Assembly (NCBI RefSeq): GCF_043876815.1
Contig: NZ_JBAWKA010000007.1
Location: 20,740 to 84,739, forward strand
Direction: 5' to 3'
DNA from: Gaetbulibacter_A sp043876815
GTDB lineage: Bacteria > Bacteroidota > Bacteroidia > Flavobacteriales > Flavobacteriaceae
DNA: 64,000 bases
The notes under the pieces are model-generated. The model was given only the letters and a program-made list of their open reading frames with translations, did not search any database and was not told the DNA's origin. Shown here piece after piece: positions 55,576 to 64,000 of the stretch. How positions within the stretch are numbered: the stretch's first letter is position 1; every line of letters begins with the position of its first letter. The position numbers were made by a program, and so were the translations under genes.

Positions 55576-56772
55576 TTACTTTAGTTTTATTGTTTTCTCA
55601 AGTATTTCATAGTCTTCGATTATACTAAGAGTTTTAATGTTTGCTAATATTTTTTCAATCCTTTGGTCTTTACTCAAAATTCCCGTAAAGGTGATATCCG
55701 CAAGTCTCTTGTTTTCTAGAACAAAATCAATATCATACCATCGTGACAGAATCTTGAGAATTTCTTCTAAAGGCTTATGTTCAAAAGAAAATATGCCGTC
55801 TTTCCATAAAATTTCATTGTATGCATTTACTTCCGATATTGTTATTCCACCACTAATAAGATTAAGGTTAGACTGTTCGGAAGGCTTTAATACTTTACGA
55901 CTATTATTTGTATGAACAGAAACTTTGCCTTGTACCAGAGTGGTATAAATGTTTCCTTCATCTTTGTAAGCCTTAATATTGAATTCTGTTCCCAAAACTT
56001 CAACATCTTGAGCCGAATTGATTACTTTAAACTTCGCCCCTTTGTTTTTGGTGCTAGGTGAGACTTCAAAATAAGCTTCCCCGTAAACCAATTCAACCTC
56101 CCGGATTTCTCCATCAATAAAATTTACAGGATACTTTAATTGAGATTCGGAATTTAACCAAACCTTAGTTCCATCCGATAAAACTACCTGGAACTGCCCG
56201 CCTCTTGGTATAGTTAGATAATGATATACAAGCTCCTTTACTTTCTTATTACCACCCTCATAAACAATAGCCTTCCCATCGCTATTGGCATTTTTGGTCT
56301 TGATCGTATTTCCGTTTTCCAATATTATTTGAGAACCATCATCAAAAGTTAAAGTAGCCTTATCGGTTCCTGGTTGAATTTGGTCATTAACAATAATCGG
56401 AACCGTTAGGTCTTCATTTATAGTATTAAATAACCCCTTATTGTGAAAATATAAAGAGGCAAACCCTATAATTAAAACTGAAGCTGCAACATATTTCACC
56501 CAAAGCTTTCTATACCGAAAAACAACTTTTGTTTTCCGGTTATCTTGAATTTGAACTATTAATCGCTCATAAATTTTATCGACATCAATGGCATTATAAA
56601 TCGCTATTTTTTTTTGGATGTTCTCCCTATTTATAATTTTGTTGTATAACGATCTATTATTCTTTTGTGCCAACCAATCATTTAAAATTATTTCGTCATC
56701 ATCCGTAAGTGTTTTGGTAATTGACTTGTATATTAGCTTCGCTATTTGGTATTTAATATTTTCCGACTTCAC
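55576..56772 (-). CDS. FecR-family anti-sigma factor
   Basis: Inner-membrane anti-sigma factor of the SusC-transducing type. Cytoplasmic N-terminus (about 1-85), one TM (about 87-105; YVAASVLIIGFASLYF), FecR domain (about 180-275; LTIPRGGQFQVVLSDGTKVW, VELVYGEAYFEVSPST, FNIKAYKDE) and a C-terminal DUF4974 (about 315-398; FSFEHKPLEEILKILSRWYD). 398 residues. It lies between the sigma and susC genes. Confidence 0.94.
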   Translation of the reverse strand: MKSENIKYQIAKLIYKSITKTLTDDDEIILNDWLAQKNNRSLYNKIINRENIQKKIAIYNAIDVDKIYERLIVQIQDNRKTKVVFRYRKLWVKYVAASVLIIGFASLYFHNKGLFNTINEDLTVPIIVNDQIQPGTDKATLTFDDGSQIILENGNTIKTKNANSDGKAIVYEGGNKKVKELVYHYLTIPRGGQFQVVLSDGTKVWLNSESQLKYPVNFIDGEIREVELVYGEAYFEVSPSTKNKGAKFKVINSAQDVEVLGTEFNIKAYKDEGNIYTTLVQGKVSVHTNNSRKVLKPSEQSNLNLISGGITISEVNAYNEILWKDGIFSFEHKPLEEILKILSRWYDIDFVLENKRLADITFTGILSKDQRIEKILANIKTLSIIEDYEILEKTIKLK

Positions 56773-56868
56773 TTTTTTCGATTAATTGATTTATAGCGTT
56801 ATTTAATCTTACCATTTATTGATAAGACTTAAAAAAGTGGTTTTCGGGTGGAATTTTTTTTTAGATAT

Positions 56869-57438
56869 TTATAAAGCTGCCAAAAACAGTTGAAAAAACG
56901 GATAATCTTTAAGTTGAACCTTTAAGAGCTCTATGGCTCTGGATCGTTGTGATTTAACCGTATTTAAACTAATATTTAACTCATCAGCGATATCTTTATA
57001 TTTCATCCCTTCAAGACAGGAAAGCTCAAAAACTTTGCGGCTTTTCGGTGGCAAGGTTTCTAAAGCCTGAAATAAAATAGCATGGGTTTCTTCTTCTATT
57101 ATAAACTGTTCCATCATGGTCATGGAATCGTGTTTTTTTAGTTCAAGACGTACTAGTTTCTTTTTCTTTTTCAAATAATCCAAAGAGGCATTTCTAACCA
57201 TTGCATATAGATATGATTTCAGGTTTTCAACATTATGCATTTTATGCCGCTTTTGCCAAAGCACCAAGAGTACACCTTCTACAATATCTTCGGCAGCATG
57301 TTTACTTTCAACGTATCTTAAGGCAAAGGCATATAGCCTTTTATAATAAGCATTAAAAATAGCCTTGAACGTTTTTCTATCTTCTTCTGAAAGGCCTGTT
57401 GAAAATAATTCCTCTTTATTTAATTGATTTTTTTTCAA
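56869..57438 (-). CDS. ECF RNA polymerase sigma factor
   Basis: 189 residues. Sigma region 2 (FKAIFNAYYKRLYAFALRYV, AAEDIVEGVLLVLWQKRH, LKSYLYAMVRNASLDYLKKK) and region 4 (ALETLPPKSRKVFELSCLEGMKYKDIADELNISLNTVKSQ) are intact. First gene of the ECF-FecR-SusC-SusD unit, 96 bp before the FecR gene. Confidence 0.95.
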   Translation of the reverse strand: MKKNQLNKEELFSTGLSEEDRKTFKAIFNAYYKRLYAFALRYVESKHAAEDIVEGVLLVLWQKRHKMHNVENLKSYLYAMVRNASLDYLKKKKKLVRLELKKHDSMTMMEQFIIEEETHAILFQALETLPPKSRKVFELSCLEGMKYKDIADELNISLNTVKSQRSRAIELLKVQLKDYPFFQLFLAAL

Positions 57439-57631
57439 ATAGATAAGTCTCTAATTGCCTATAAATCTAAATGAAAATCTATCAAGAAATAGAATTAATT
57501 AAGGTTGTTTATTGCTTTTTCTTCATTTTGAGTTACTTCATCGATTTTCTTCATTTTTTATTCTAAATACTCGAGAATCTTAGCTTAATTTTATCACTTT
57601 AATCCCTGTATAAAACTGTTCTATTTAAATT

Positions 57632-57677
57632 ATGGTATGCCCTTTATATTTCAAAACTATTTCGTTGGGCATACCAT
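57632..57677. terminator. Hairpin after the LamG/T9SS gene, possible terminator
   Basis: ATGGTATGCCC (57632-57642) and GGGCATACCAT (57667-57677) form an 11-bp perfect stem with a 24-nt loop, just past the end of the minus-strand gene at 57721. The U-run is weak, so termination is likely but not certain. Confidence 0.5.
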
Positions 57678-57720
57678 TACTTAATTTAATCAGGCAATTA
57701 TTTGTATTGTTTCAAGCCTA

Positions 57721-59136
57721 TTATTTTATCAATACTTTAGATGTCCTCTGCCATTCTCCATCATTCACCCAAACGGTATAAAGTCCCGACGATATGTTAG
57801 AAAGATTAATATCTAAAGTATTTTTCCCCGCTTCACTATGAAGGTCTTTTTCAAATACCACCTGTCCTAAAATTGAGAATATCTTCACCTTCACATCTGT
57901 AGATTTTTCCATGTAATAATTTAATGTAAAATTGCCATCGTTCGGATTTGGGTAAAGCTTGAGATTTTTATCTTTCCATTCTTCAGGTCCAGATTGGTTT
58001 GTTTCTTCTATTTCCTGATTCGGATTTTGTTGATTTCCAGTTGTAGTAATTGGTATTGATGATTTTACAATACCATCGTTTTTAGTAACAGATCTTCCAT
58101 CTGCTACAATGATCTTTTCAATTGTTTTTGAAGACAGTGCTTTGTTCCAAAGTTTAAGTTCATCATAACCTATGCCAATGGAACCGCCTAAAAACCAGGT
58201 TTGAAATTGAAAGTGCCCTGTAGCAGGCATTTCTGTAACTCCTAGAGGATTAGCTAATGAAACTGGCTCTCCCTTAATGAAAGGGGTTCCTCTAACGCCC
58301 GGCATCCAAATAACCCTTTCAGCATAATTTGAGTTAAACGATGCCCTGCTATTTCCGTAAGTCACTGAATTAGGTTTGGAAATAATAATCTGCATATACT
58401 TTTGGGTGTGTGCCATAACCAAAAATATACGATACCAACCGGGACCCGCATCCAAACTACCTGGGTCCCATATTTCGTACTTCCAGGGGGTTCCAGCCGT
58501 TCCATTACCTTCCGGATCGTCGCTGTTATACATTTTGAAATACAGGGTATTACCTTTCAAGGATAATCCAAATTTGGTATCCACATAACTAGGTTTTATA
58601 GTATTACCTTGTAGATCAGTTGCATTTGTAGCACCTATCAAAACATGCTCTTTATTTGGATCTAAATATTGACCTTTTCGGACCCATAAAGAAATGGTAA
58701 TACCATCTACTTGAGGGGTATCACCAATGATATCCTCAGAAGCTAAGCCCCAAAAAGCGCCTTTATCTACAACCTCTGTATCGTCGTCGATAGAAAACAG
58801 TATGGCACTTTGTTGTGCACTGTCAGAAATACCTTTTTGAGAATTCCCAACAATATGATCAGAAAACTCTACATTGCTAGGATTAATTACCTCAAATCTC
58901 ATACTATTTTCAGGGACTACGTTGTTGTTTGCATCGAGGCTCCCAGCTATATTACTAGTATATCTACCGGAAGGTGAGGTTGGGGAAAAAGAATAACCAG
59001 CACCATAACCGGAAGTGTCGAACGCATCGAAACTCCAGTATAAATCTGCCTTAGGTAGATCTGCCGGTGTTCCCTGACCAAAAAAGGTGACCGCCTGAAA
59101 CATCAGGATACCTGTTAAAATTATTTTTAAGTTCAT
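57721..59136 (-). CDS. LamG-like protein with T9SS sorting domain
   Basis: Start at 59136 gives the signal peptide MNLKIILTGILMFQAVTFFG; the longer frame from 59184 overlaps the preceding gene. The body is a concanavalin/LamG-like beta-sandwich (about 25-340; YWSFDAFDTSGYG at the start, ITISLWVRKGQYLDP, LKLWNKALSSKTIEKI), a low-complexity Asn/Gln/Glu linker (QQNPNQEIEETNQSGPE) and the T9SS domain (about 395-471; LYPNPNDGNFTLNY). Surface or secreted binding protein with no enzymatic motif. It follows the GDPD-like gene by 22 bp and should be co-transcribed. Confidence 0.85.
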   Translation of the reverse strand: MNLKIILTGILMFQAVTFFGQGTPADLPKADLYWSFDAFDTSGYGAGYSFSPTSPSGRYTSNIAGSLDANNNVVPENSMRFEVINPSNVEFSDHIVGNSQKGISDSAQQSAILFSIDDDTEVVDKGAFWGLASEDIIGDTPQVDGITISLWVRKGQYLDPNKEHVLIGATNATDLQGNTIKPSYVDTKFGLSLKGNTLYFKMYNSDDPEGNGTAGTPWKYEIWDPGSLDAGPGWYRIFLVMAHTQKYMQIIISKPNSVTYGNSRASFNSNYAERVIWMPGVRGTPFIKGEPVSLANPLGVTEMPATGHFQFQTWFLGGSIGIGYDELKLWNKALSSKTIEKIIVADGRSVTKNDGIVKSSIPITTTGNQQNPNQEIEETNQSGPEEWKDKNLKLYPNPNDGNFTLNYYMEKSTDVKVKIFSILGQVVFEKDLHSEAGKNTLDINLSNISSGLYTVWVNDGEWQRTSKVLIK

Positions 59137-59158
59137 TTCTTTAATTTTTAATGTTATT

Positions 59159-62100
59159 TTAATCAAAATCGGGAGCTTGTACATTTTTACCTATTTCTTT
59201 TAAAAACCTTAAAATCTCTGCAGGTCTGTCGGTAATAAAGTAGTCTTGCTTCGCATAGTAAATATTGTATAAAAAATCCCCCCGGCGATCAAATCTTGAT
59301 GATATGGGATCTGCTCGGTCCGGCCCGTCATAATTGTTATCTAAAGAAGATTTTAACGGGGCTTCTGCATTTGGATCTAACTGATATTGTTCAGGATTCT
59401 GTTCTTTTACAACCTGAGGATTCGGAAGCGGTGAATCAGGAGCATTCATGTACAAAAATTTATTATCAAATCCCCTTCCACTTGTAGGCGTAATCGGGGT
59501 AACTCCAATCCATTTCGTTGCTGTGTTTTCTTGAATCCAATTGAGAAGATACTCAGTTCCATTGGAACTAAATCCATGTGAATTTTGTATCCCTTTCTGG
59601 AGACTGAAAACGTTAGCATCAGAAGTTCTGAGTTTCATCTGAACTTCTATTGCAGGAATATGCCAGCCATCTGATTCTTCTTTTGCCATCCATTGTTTAA
59701 TTTTAGTAATACCATCAGAGTTTTGCGCACCCCCTTCAAATATCCAAGGGGTATGAATAGTCTGTTTAAAGAACTCATTTCCATATAGGTCTATGTAATT
59801 AGCTACCGTATGATCAGACTTATCTTTAAACGAAATATTATTTTCATAATCATGTTCAAGGGCATACCAATAAGCAGCATCCATTACTAACTCTCCTTTA
59901 TCCAGTGATATAAACAGATTATGTTTCTTGGCTTCTTCAATACCTGCTTCATAGTCGGGTATATTTTCATCTGTCTGACAACCAAATCGATCTCTCAATT
60001 TAAACCGTTTTACGTCCCGATAGGTAAAAGAGTTAGGCTCTTTTATCCAGGCAGATTCAAAGTCATCAAAATAAGATGCCGATTGCCTCCAATTAGCGTC
60101 TATATAATTAAGTAATTCCGCTTTTTGGCTTCTTTGGGTTAATATCCAGGGCATCATCATAGGATCATAAGGTTGTACACATCCCGATTCGTTTGGACCA
60201 ATCTTGTTTTCTGTATCCCAATCCGTTACTTCATCCGGTTGATACGCTACCCTAAACATAAAAGGATCATGGAAAAGCATCAGATGCGGAAGATTCGTTT
60301 CTGAGTTCAAGTATTGGGGATCCCAGTTTTTAGTAAGAGGATCTACGCCTATCTTCGTATAAGATATATCAAGCTCAATCAAATCATAACCGGCAGCAGC
60401 CGTTATTGCTGGAATTGAGTTTTCAGGTACATTTTTCCAACTTCCCCTGTGCCAGGCTACTATAAAACGCGCATTTTCAGGTATTGAACTTTTATTTAGA
60501 AACTTGTGATTTATAGGGGTATCTTGTAATTGTTTAGTGACTATCCCATTCCTACCCAAAGGGAAGGGACCATAGCCGGGATTAATGTTACGAAGCAGTA
60601 CCCGTTTATTATCAACCATTTCCAACCTGAATAGAAAGTAATCTCTATTTCTACCATCAGCCGGAAAACCTTTAGTTGGGGTACCATCATGGTAGGCATC
60701 AAAGATCTTACCCAGCCGTGTTATCTCTCCTGGTGCTGTATCAAAAGGAAAATCAGTGATCGTCTTGAAGGCGGCTGCTTCCTTTTCCTGCAAAGTTCTT
60801 AAATCCCTTGAATCATTTTGATCCAACACAGGATTACTTGAAGCTACGAGGTAAATCACATTGTCATTTAGATTTTCCAAGTTAGGATAGAGGGCTATAT
60901 TACATCCATATTCAGGGTACTTATCTGCTGCCTTCCGAATAGGAGCTCCGTAATTTCGATGCTTCAACTGCCGGGGAAATGCAATTTCCCATTTATAAAA
61001 GTTAGTGCTACTAGCAACATTATCATTCAATTTGCTAGGAGCAATACGCTCACCCTCTCCAGTATCAGAACTTTCGTTATCGTCATCCGGTCCTCCACCA
61101 CATATAACACAATTGGTTATTTGGAAATCTGCATTAATTGCTTCATCCGTAATAGGACGTGCCAATCCACCGGCTTTTTCTTTCCATTTTCCATAGGTAA
61201 CTATAGGACGGATGGAATAATTAACTCCGTTTACGTAAGTTGGAGGATAATATTCTGTTGATGAGATGGTATTATCTGCAGCCAAAAAAGGACCATTGGG
61301 TCCTAGAGTAATGGTTGCTAGAGGATTTGTTCCTTCTACATTGGAAAATTTTGCCTGATATCGATACAGATTATATGCAATAGTTGCACCATTTTCCTGA
61401 ATTTCACCAAATTTACCAAGATTGATAGCATAAAAATCATTTACCCCATTCAATTCTTGTTGCGCTACAAGGTAGAAATAAGGAAAACCTATATATTCAG
61501 CGAACTCCAACGTATACTGTTTATCAACATTCGATTCATAAATTTTTTTTGGCAGTTTTTTAATTTGGCTAAATTTTTGTTCACTATTAGTTTCAGTCAA
61601 ACCGTTAATATCAATTACAATCTTACCTGTTTGATCTGTTTGATAATAAAAATTATCAAACATTTGATAAGGTGTATAAGTTCTTGAGAACCTTCCTGGA
61701 ATGTTTATTGATTTTATGGTGGTATTAGTAGCCTCTAATTTTACTACCACTGCCTCATAAGGAGCAGAATAACAATCTAAACTGGTATCTGTAGAACATT
61801 TAAAGCTCACCGCTTTTGACTGTTCTACAAAGTTGTTGTACTCTTCTGCTCCTTCTTCGTCACTATCTATTTCAGTTGGAACGATTATCTCAGTAGGAGT
61901 TCGAATTCGAAATTGTCTTGCAAATTCTGGTTCGTCCATATCATTACTATCTGGATCATCGTAACTTTCATAAACAGATTGGAAAGTAGGAGTATCCAAA
62001 TTATACATTTTATATGCCGATGTCGCAAATGCCGCCGCAAGAACCCCGTTTCTAGACACTACTCGTTTGATGAAGAGTCTAGCCAATGGTGGGTTGGCAT

Positions 62101-62758
62101 AAACTAAAGCAGCCGTAACTACAATACCAGCCGGAATATACCAGTAATTAGAGGCATCCATTGGTCTGTTCCACAGCTTCGTATAATCATTACTCTTGAC
62201 TTTCGTCGATTTAGTAATATCCCAATGACCCTTTCTGTATGCAAAAACATCTCGAGGATTATAGGTGCTTATCCCCGTACTGGGGTCATAATCCGTAAGC
62301 TCATTACCGTAAACCAAATAGTCATCATTAAAAATAAAACCATAGTCAAAATTCTCAAAGTTATATATGGATTGAAATTCCGGTCGTCTATAAACTTCGA
62401 CTTTTACATTGGGAGCAAGGCTAATGTTATTTTCATTATTAATTAAGTCAACATCGATACCAAATTCTTCATTTAAATCATCTTCATCGTGGTAATAACT
62501 TGTAGCATCCACCAATACCATTTTATCGATTTCTATATTTGGATGATTGCTAGTTGGCGCAGCAGAAATACCCGAGGTAAAGAAAACCGGACCACCTTTT
62601 ACAGTAACTGAACCATCCTCATTCCAGGTAATCTCAGCATTATTGGGATTTTCAATTGTTGGTGGAATAAACTTTGAGGATTGTGATTGAACCCTAGGAA
62701 CGTATAGTAGTGCTATAAAGGCAACTACCAAATAATATTTTTTATTAAAAAATAACAT
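59159..62758 (-). CDS. Large exported protein with C-terminal GDPD-like domain
   Basis: The start at 62758 gives the signal peptide MLFFNKKYYLVVAFIALLYV; the longer frame overlaps the previous gene. The N-terminal 650 residues are unrecognised, with beta-rich stretches and two hydrophobic segments (about 204-250; YIPAGIVVTAALVYANPPLA, VLAAAFATSAY). The C-terminal 430 residues are GDPD-like: FIVAWHRGSWKNVPENSIPA with His770, YDLIELDISYT (metal Glu/Asp), LMLFHDPFMF, and NLFISLDKGELVMD. The family cleaves phosphodiesters; here the barrel is enlarged by insertions. No T9SS domain is evident at the end. Between a fibre-like gene and a LamG gene; the hydrophobic segments are odd for an exported protein. 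Confidence 0.72.
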   Translation of the reverse strand: MLFFNKKYYLVVAFIALLYVPRVQSQSSKFIPPTIENPNNAEITWNEDGSVTVKGGPVFFTSGISAAPTSNHPNIEIDKMVLVDATSYYHDEDDLNEEFGIDVDLINNENNISLAPNVKVEVYRRPEFQSIYNFENFDYGFIFNDDYLVYGNELTDYDPSTGISTYNPRDVFAYRKGHWDITKSTKVKSNDYTKLWNRPMDASNYWYIPAGIVVTAALVYANPPLARLFIKRVVSRNGVLAAAFATSAYKMYNLDTPTFQSVYESYDDPDSNDMDEPEFARQFRIRTPTEIIVPTEIDSDEEGAEEYNNFVEQSKAVSFKCSTDTSLDCYSAPYEAVVVKLEATNTTIKSINIPGRFSRTYTPYQMFDNFYYQTDQTGKIVIDINGLTETNSEQKFSQIKKLPKKIYESNVDKQYTLEFAEYIGFPYFYLVAQQELNGVNDFYAINLGKFGEIQENGATIAYNLYRYQAKFSNVEGTNPLATITLGPNGPFLAADNTISSTEYYPPTYVNGVNYSIRPIVTYGKWKEKAGGLARPITDEAINADFQITNCVICGGGPDDDNESSDTGEGERIAPSKLNDNVASSTNFYKWEIAFPRQLKHRNYGAPIRKAADKYPEYGCNIALYPNLENLNDNVIYLVASSNPVLDQNDSRDLRTLQEKEAAAFKTITDFPFDTAPGEITRLGKIFDAYHDGTPTKGFPADGRNRDYFLFRLEMVDNKRVLLRNINPGYGPFPLGRNGIVTKQLQDTPINHKFLNKSSIPENARFIVAWHRGSWKNVPENSIPAITAAAGYDLIELDISYTKIGVDPLTKNWDPQYLNSETNLPHLMLFHDPFMFRVAYQPDEVTDWDTENKIGPNESGCVQPYDPMMMPWILTQRSQKAELLNYIDANWRQSASYFDDFESAWIKEPNSFTYRDVKRFKLRDRFGCQTDENIPDYEAGIEEAKKHNLFISLDKGELVMDAAYWYALEHDYENNISFKDKSDHTVANYIDLYGNEFFKQTIHTPWIFEGGAQNSDGITKIKQWMAKEESDGWHIPAIEVQMKLRTSDANVFSLQKGIQNSHGFSSNGTEYLLNWIQENTATKWIGVTPITPTSGRGFDNKFLYMNAPDSPLPNPQVVKEQNPEQYQLDPNAEAPLKSSLDNNYDGPDRADPISSRFDRRGDFLYNIYYAKQDYFITDRPAEILRFLKEIGKNVQAPDFD

Positions 62759-62765
62759 AGCCTTC

Positions 62766-64000
62766 TTATTTATTGTTTGATAATGCATCTACCTTAACTT
62801 CCAAAGCTCTAAGCGACTTTAATAAAGTAGCGTTAAGTGTTTCTTGATCCTGTAACTTATTATCCTGTTCTATGGTATACAGGGTAAGTTCTTCAATTTT
62901 CTTCAATAAAGTTATATTCATCTCATTACCACTAACACCATTTTCCTTTACTTCTTGCTGAGAAATAACTCCCGGCAAGTGCTTATGCTCTTTAATGTAA
63001 GCTTCAAGGTCGTCTAAACTGTCTAATTTGTAATCTTCTTCAAAAACATAATCTGGCCAGTATTTCCAATTTTCTTTTAGAATGTATGTCACGTCTTCTG
63101 TTGCGATACCTTTTTCAACAAACAATAACACATCATCTCTTGAATTTTCAGACCCAAAAATATGTTTCATATTCGTTGTTCCTATATGCACGCCGCCCTT
63201 AACACTTAAGGCTAATGAGTCCTTATCAACCGAGTAAATAGTAGCACTTGCTATTCTATCCTGTGTCATATTTGTTAAGGTCCCTGTTTCATCTACTAGG
63301 GTTAAGGGTTGCCCTACTATTAAATTCCCCCCGGTTTGAACGTTATAATTAGTTGCTAAATTTCCATCTGTATCAAAATCCCAATTAGATTTAGCAACTA
63401 CTGCATCATCGAAACTCTTACCATCGAAAGTCTTAATATCAGAAAAAGATCTTATCAAAATTTCTCCAGGCTGTAGTGGAGAGGCAGTAGTCGTAAGATT
63501 AATTGAAGTGAAACCAACATTATCCGGTAAACGATCCGCAGCAATTTTTCCTGAAGTAATGCTTGCAGCATCCAAATCAAGCCCTGTTACTGTTGCACCT
63601 GTATAGTCTACCGTAGTTCCGGAAGCAAAGTTCACATTCCCGTTAAAAGAGGCTATGCCTAAGCTATTAAAACCGATTAAACCATCTGCAAAACTAGCTG
63701 AACCATCGGCATTTAAAAAGGTTTTTCCTCCCCCGATATTCAAGCCATCGTTAAATCGAGAAAGATTACCATCTAAAAGAACAATTTTACCTCCCACGAA
63801 GGAAGCAGCACCATCTGCTGAGTTAATACTCCATTTAGATATGTACTGTGATCCTGCGCTATCGTAATGACGACCAGATAATGTGTTATCGGTAAAATTT
63901 ACCTGATTCAAAAAATCCGCACTAGTACTGGAAAGCGTTATATTCGGATTCATGGCATCACTTCCTATTTTAACAGCCGTTTTTGCATTTAAATTGTTAG
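62766..64000 (-). CDS. Fibre-like surface protein, N-terminus beyond the window
   Basis: The frame stays open to the right edge (it reads NNLNAKTAVKIGSDA before the first Met at 63953), so only the C-terminal about 410 residues are seen. These are beta-rich repeats with Gly/Ser/Ala (DGAASFVGGKIVLLDGNLS, ADGSASFADGLIGFNSLG, NVNFASGTTVDYTGATVTG) as in trimeric fibres, then a conserved Bacteroidota fibre C-terminus (YKLDSLDDLEAYIKEHKHLPGV, VKENGVSGNEMNITLLKKIEELTLY) and a coiled coil. Members are called tail-fibre or cell-wall-anchor proteins, but no phage genes are near. It overlaps the longest frame of the GDPD-like gene and leaves 7 bp to that gene's chosen start. Confidence 0.75.
   Translation of the reverse strand, partial: NNLNAKTAVKIGSDAMNPNITLSSTSADFLNQVNFTDNTLSGRHYDSAGSQYISKWSINSADGAASFVGGKIVLLDGNLSRFNDGLNIGGGKTFLNADGSASFADGLIGFNSLGIASFNGNVNFASGTTVDYTGATVTGLDLDAASITSGKIAADRLPDNVGFTSINLTTTASPLQPGEILIRSFSDIKTFDGKSFDDAVVAKSNWDFDTDGNLATNYNVQTGGNLIVGQPLTLVDETGTLTNMTQDRIASATIYSVDKDSLALSVKGGVHIGTTNMKHIFGSENSRDDVLLFVEKGIATEDVTYILKENWKYWPDYVFEEDYKLDSLDDLEAYIKEHKHLPGVISQQEVKENGVSGNEMNITLLKKIEELTLYTIEQDNKLQDQETLNATLLKSLRALEVKVDALSNNK

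Noticed and set aside
62766..64000. Prophage tail-fibre gene.
   Set aside because: The C-terminus resembles fibre proteins, but no other phage structural, lysis or integrase gene is present; Bacteroidota surface proteins share this ending.

Overview
The window looks like a chromosomal segment of a marine-type member of the Flavobacteriaceae (Bacteroidota). It is AT-rich. It carries SusC/SusD, FecR and ECF sigma genes, several proteins with type IX secretion (T9SS) C-terminal sorting domains, DUF6090, two-copy DUF1508, and -7 promoter boxes of the TAnnTTTG type. There is one tRNA (Asn), no rRNA, no CRISPR array and no transposase.

Layout. (1) 45-7190: the end of a polysaccharide-utilisation operon, with two paralogous beta-helix glycosidases that fit GH110 alpha-1,3-galactosidases, a formylglycine sulfatase and an alpha/beta-hydrolase esterase. 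A sulfated galactan such as carrageenan is the likely substrate. (2) 7355-9590: small housekeeping or unknown genes (SnoaL-like lipoprotein, ABM monooxygenase fold, YrdB-like membrane protein, DUF6090). (3) 9643-17513, minus strand: a tightly packed set of a secreted subtilase with heptad repeats, a TPR-coupled class III adenylate cyclase, a three-TM protein resembling the Pycsar effector PycTM, and an HD phosphohydrolase. I consider this the best candidate for an undescribed system: a cyclic-nucleotide cassette with sensor, effector and possible signal eraser. (4) 17962-18442: a decayed cupin gene, followed by a secreted GH128-type beta-1,3-glucanase. (5) 20817-26961: a three-gene PSD1 (DUF1549/DUF1553), DUF1501, DUF2231-cytochrome operon of the kind common in Planctomycetes. 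(6) 27-34 kb: an accessory stretch with small lipoproteins, a TPR histidine kinase and response regulator, a GNAT and an Asp/Asn-hydroxylase-fold protein, and DUF1508. It is punctuated by six similar copies of a terminator, several still joined to tRNA 3' remnants; the intact tRNA-Asn is the last copy. (7) 33980-42733: rseP, a SCO protein, feoA-feoB-FeoB-associated small protein, a DtxR/MntR-type regulator and a divergent TonB receptor. A perfect 16-bp palindrome and a related site before feoA suggest a metal regulon. (8) 42804-64000, minus strand: an OPA-family transporter, two glycerophosphodiesterase-family proteins, tandem PQQ-type propellers, a YdcF protein, SusD, SusC, FecR, an ECF sigma factor, a LamG/T9SS protein, and a partial fibre-like protein that runs off the right edge. 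Together these suggest surface capture and breakdown of a glycerophosphate-containing substrate.

Starts were moved downstream of the longest ORF wherever a signal peptide, lipobox or promoter box made the longer form unlikely. All family assignments come from reading motifs; no database search was run.
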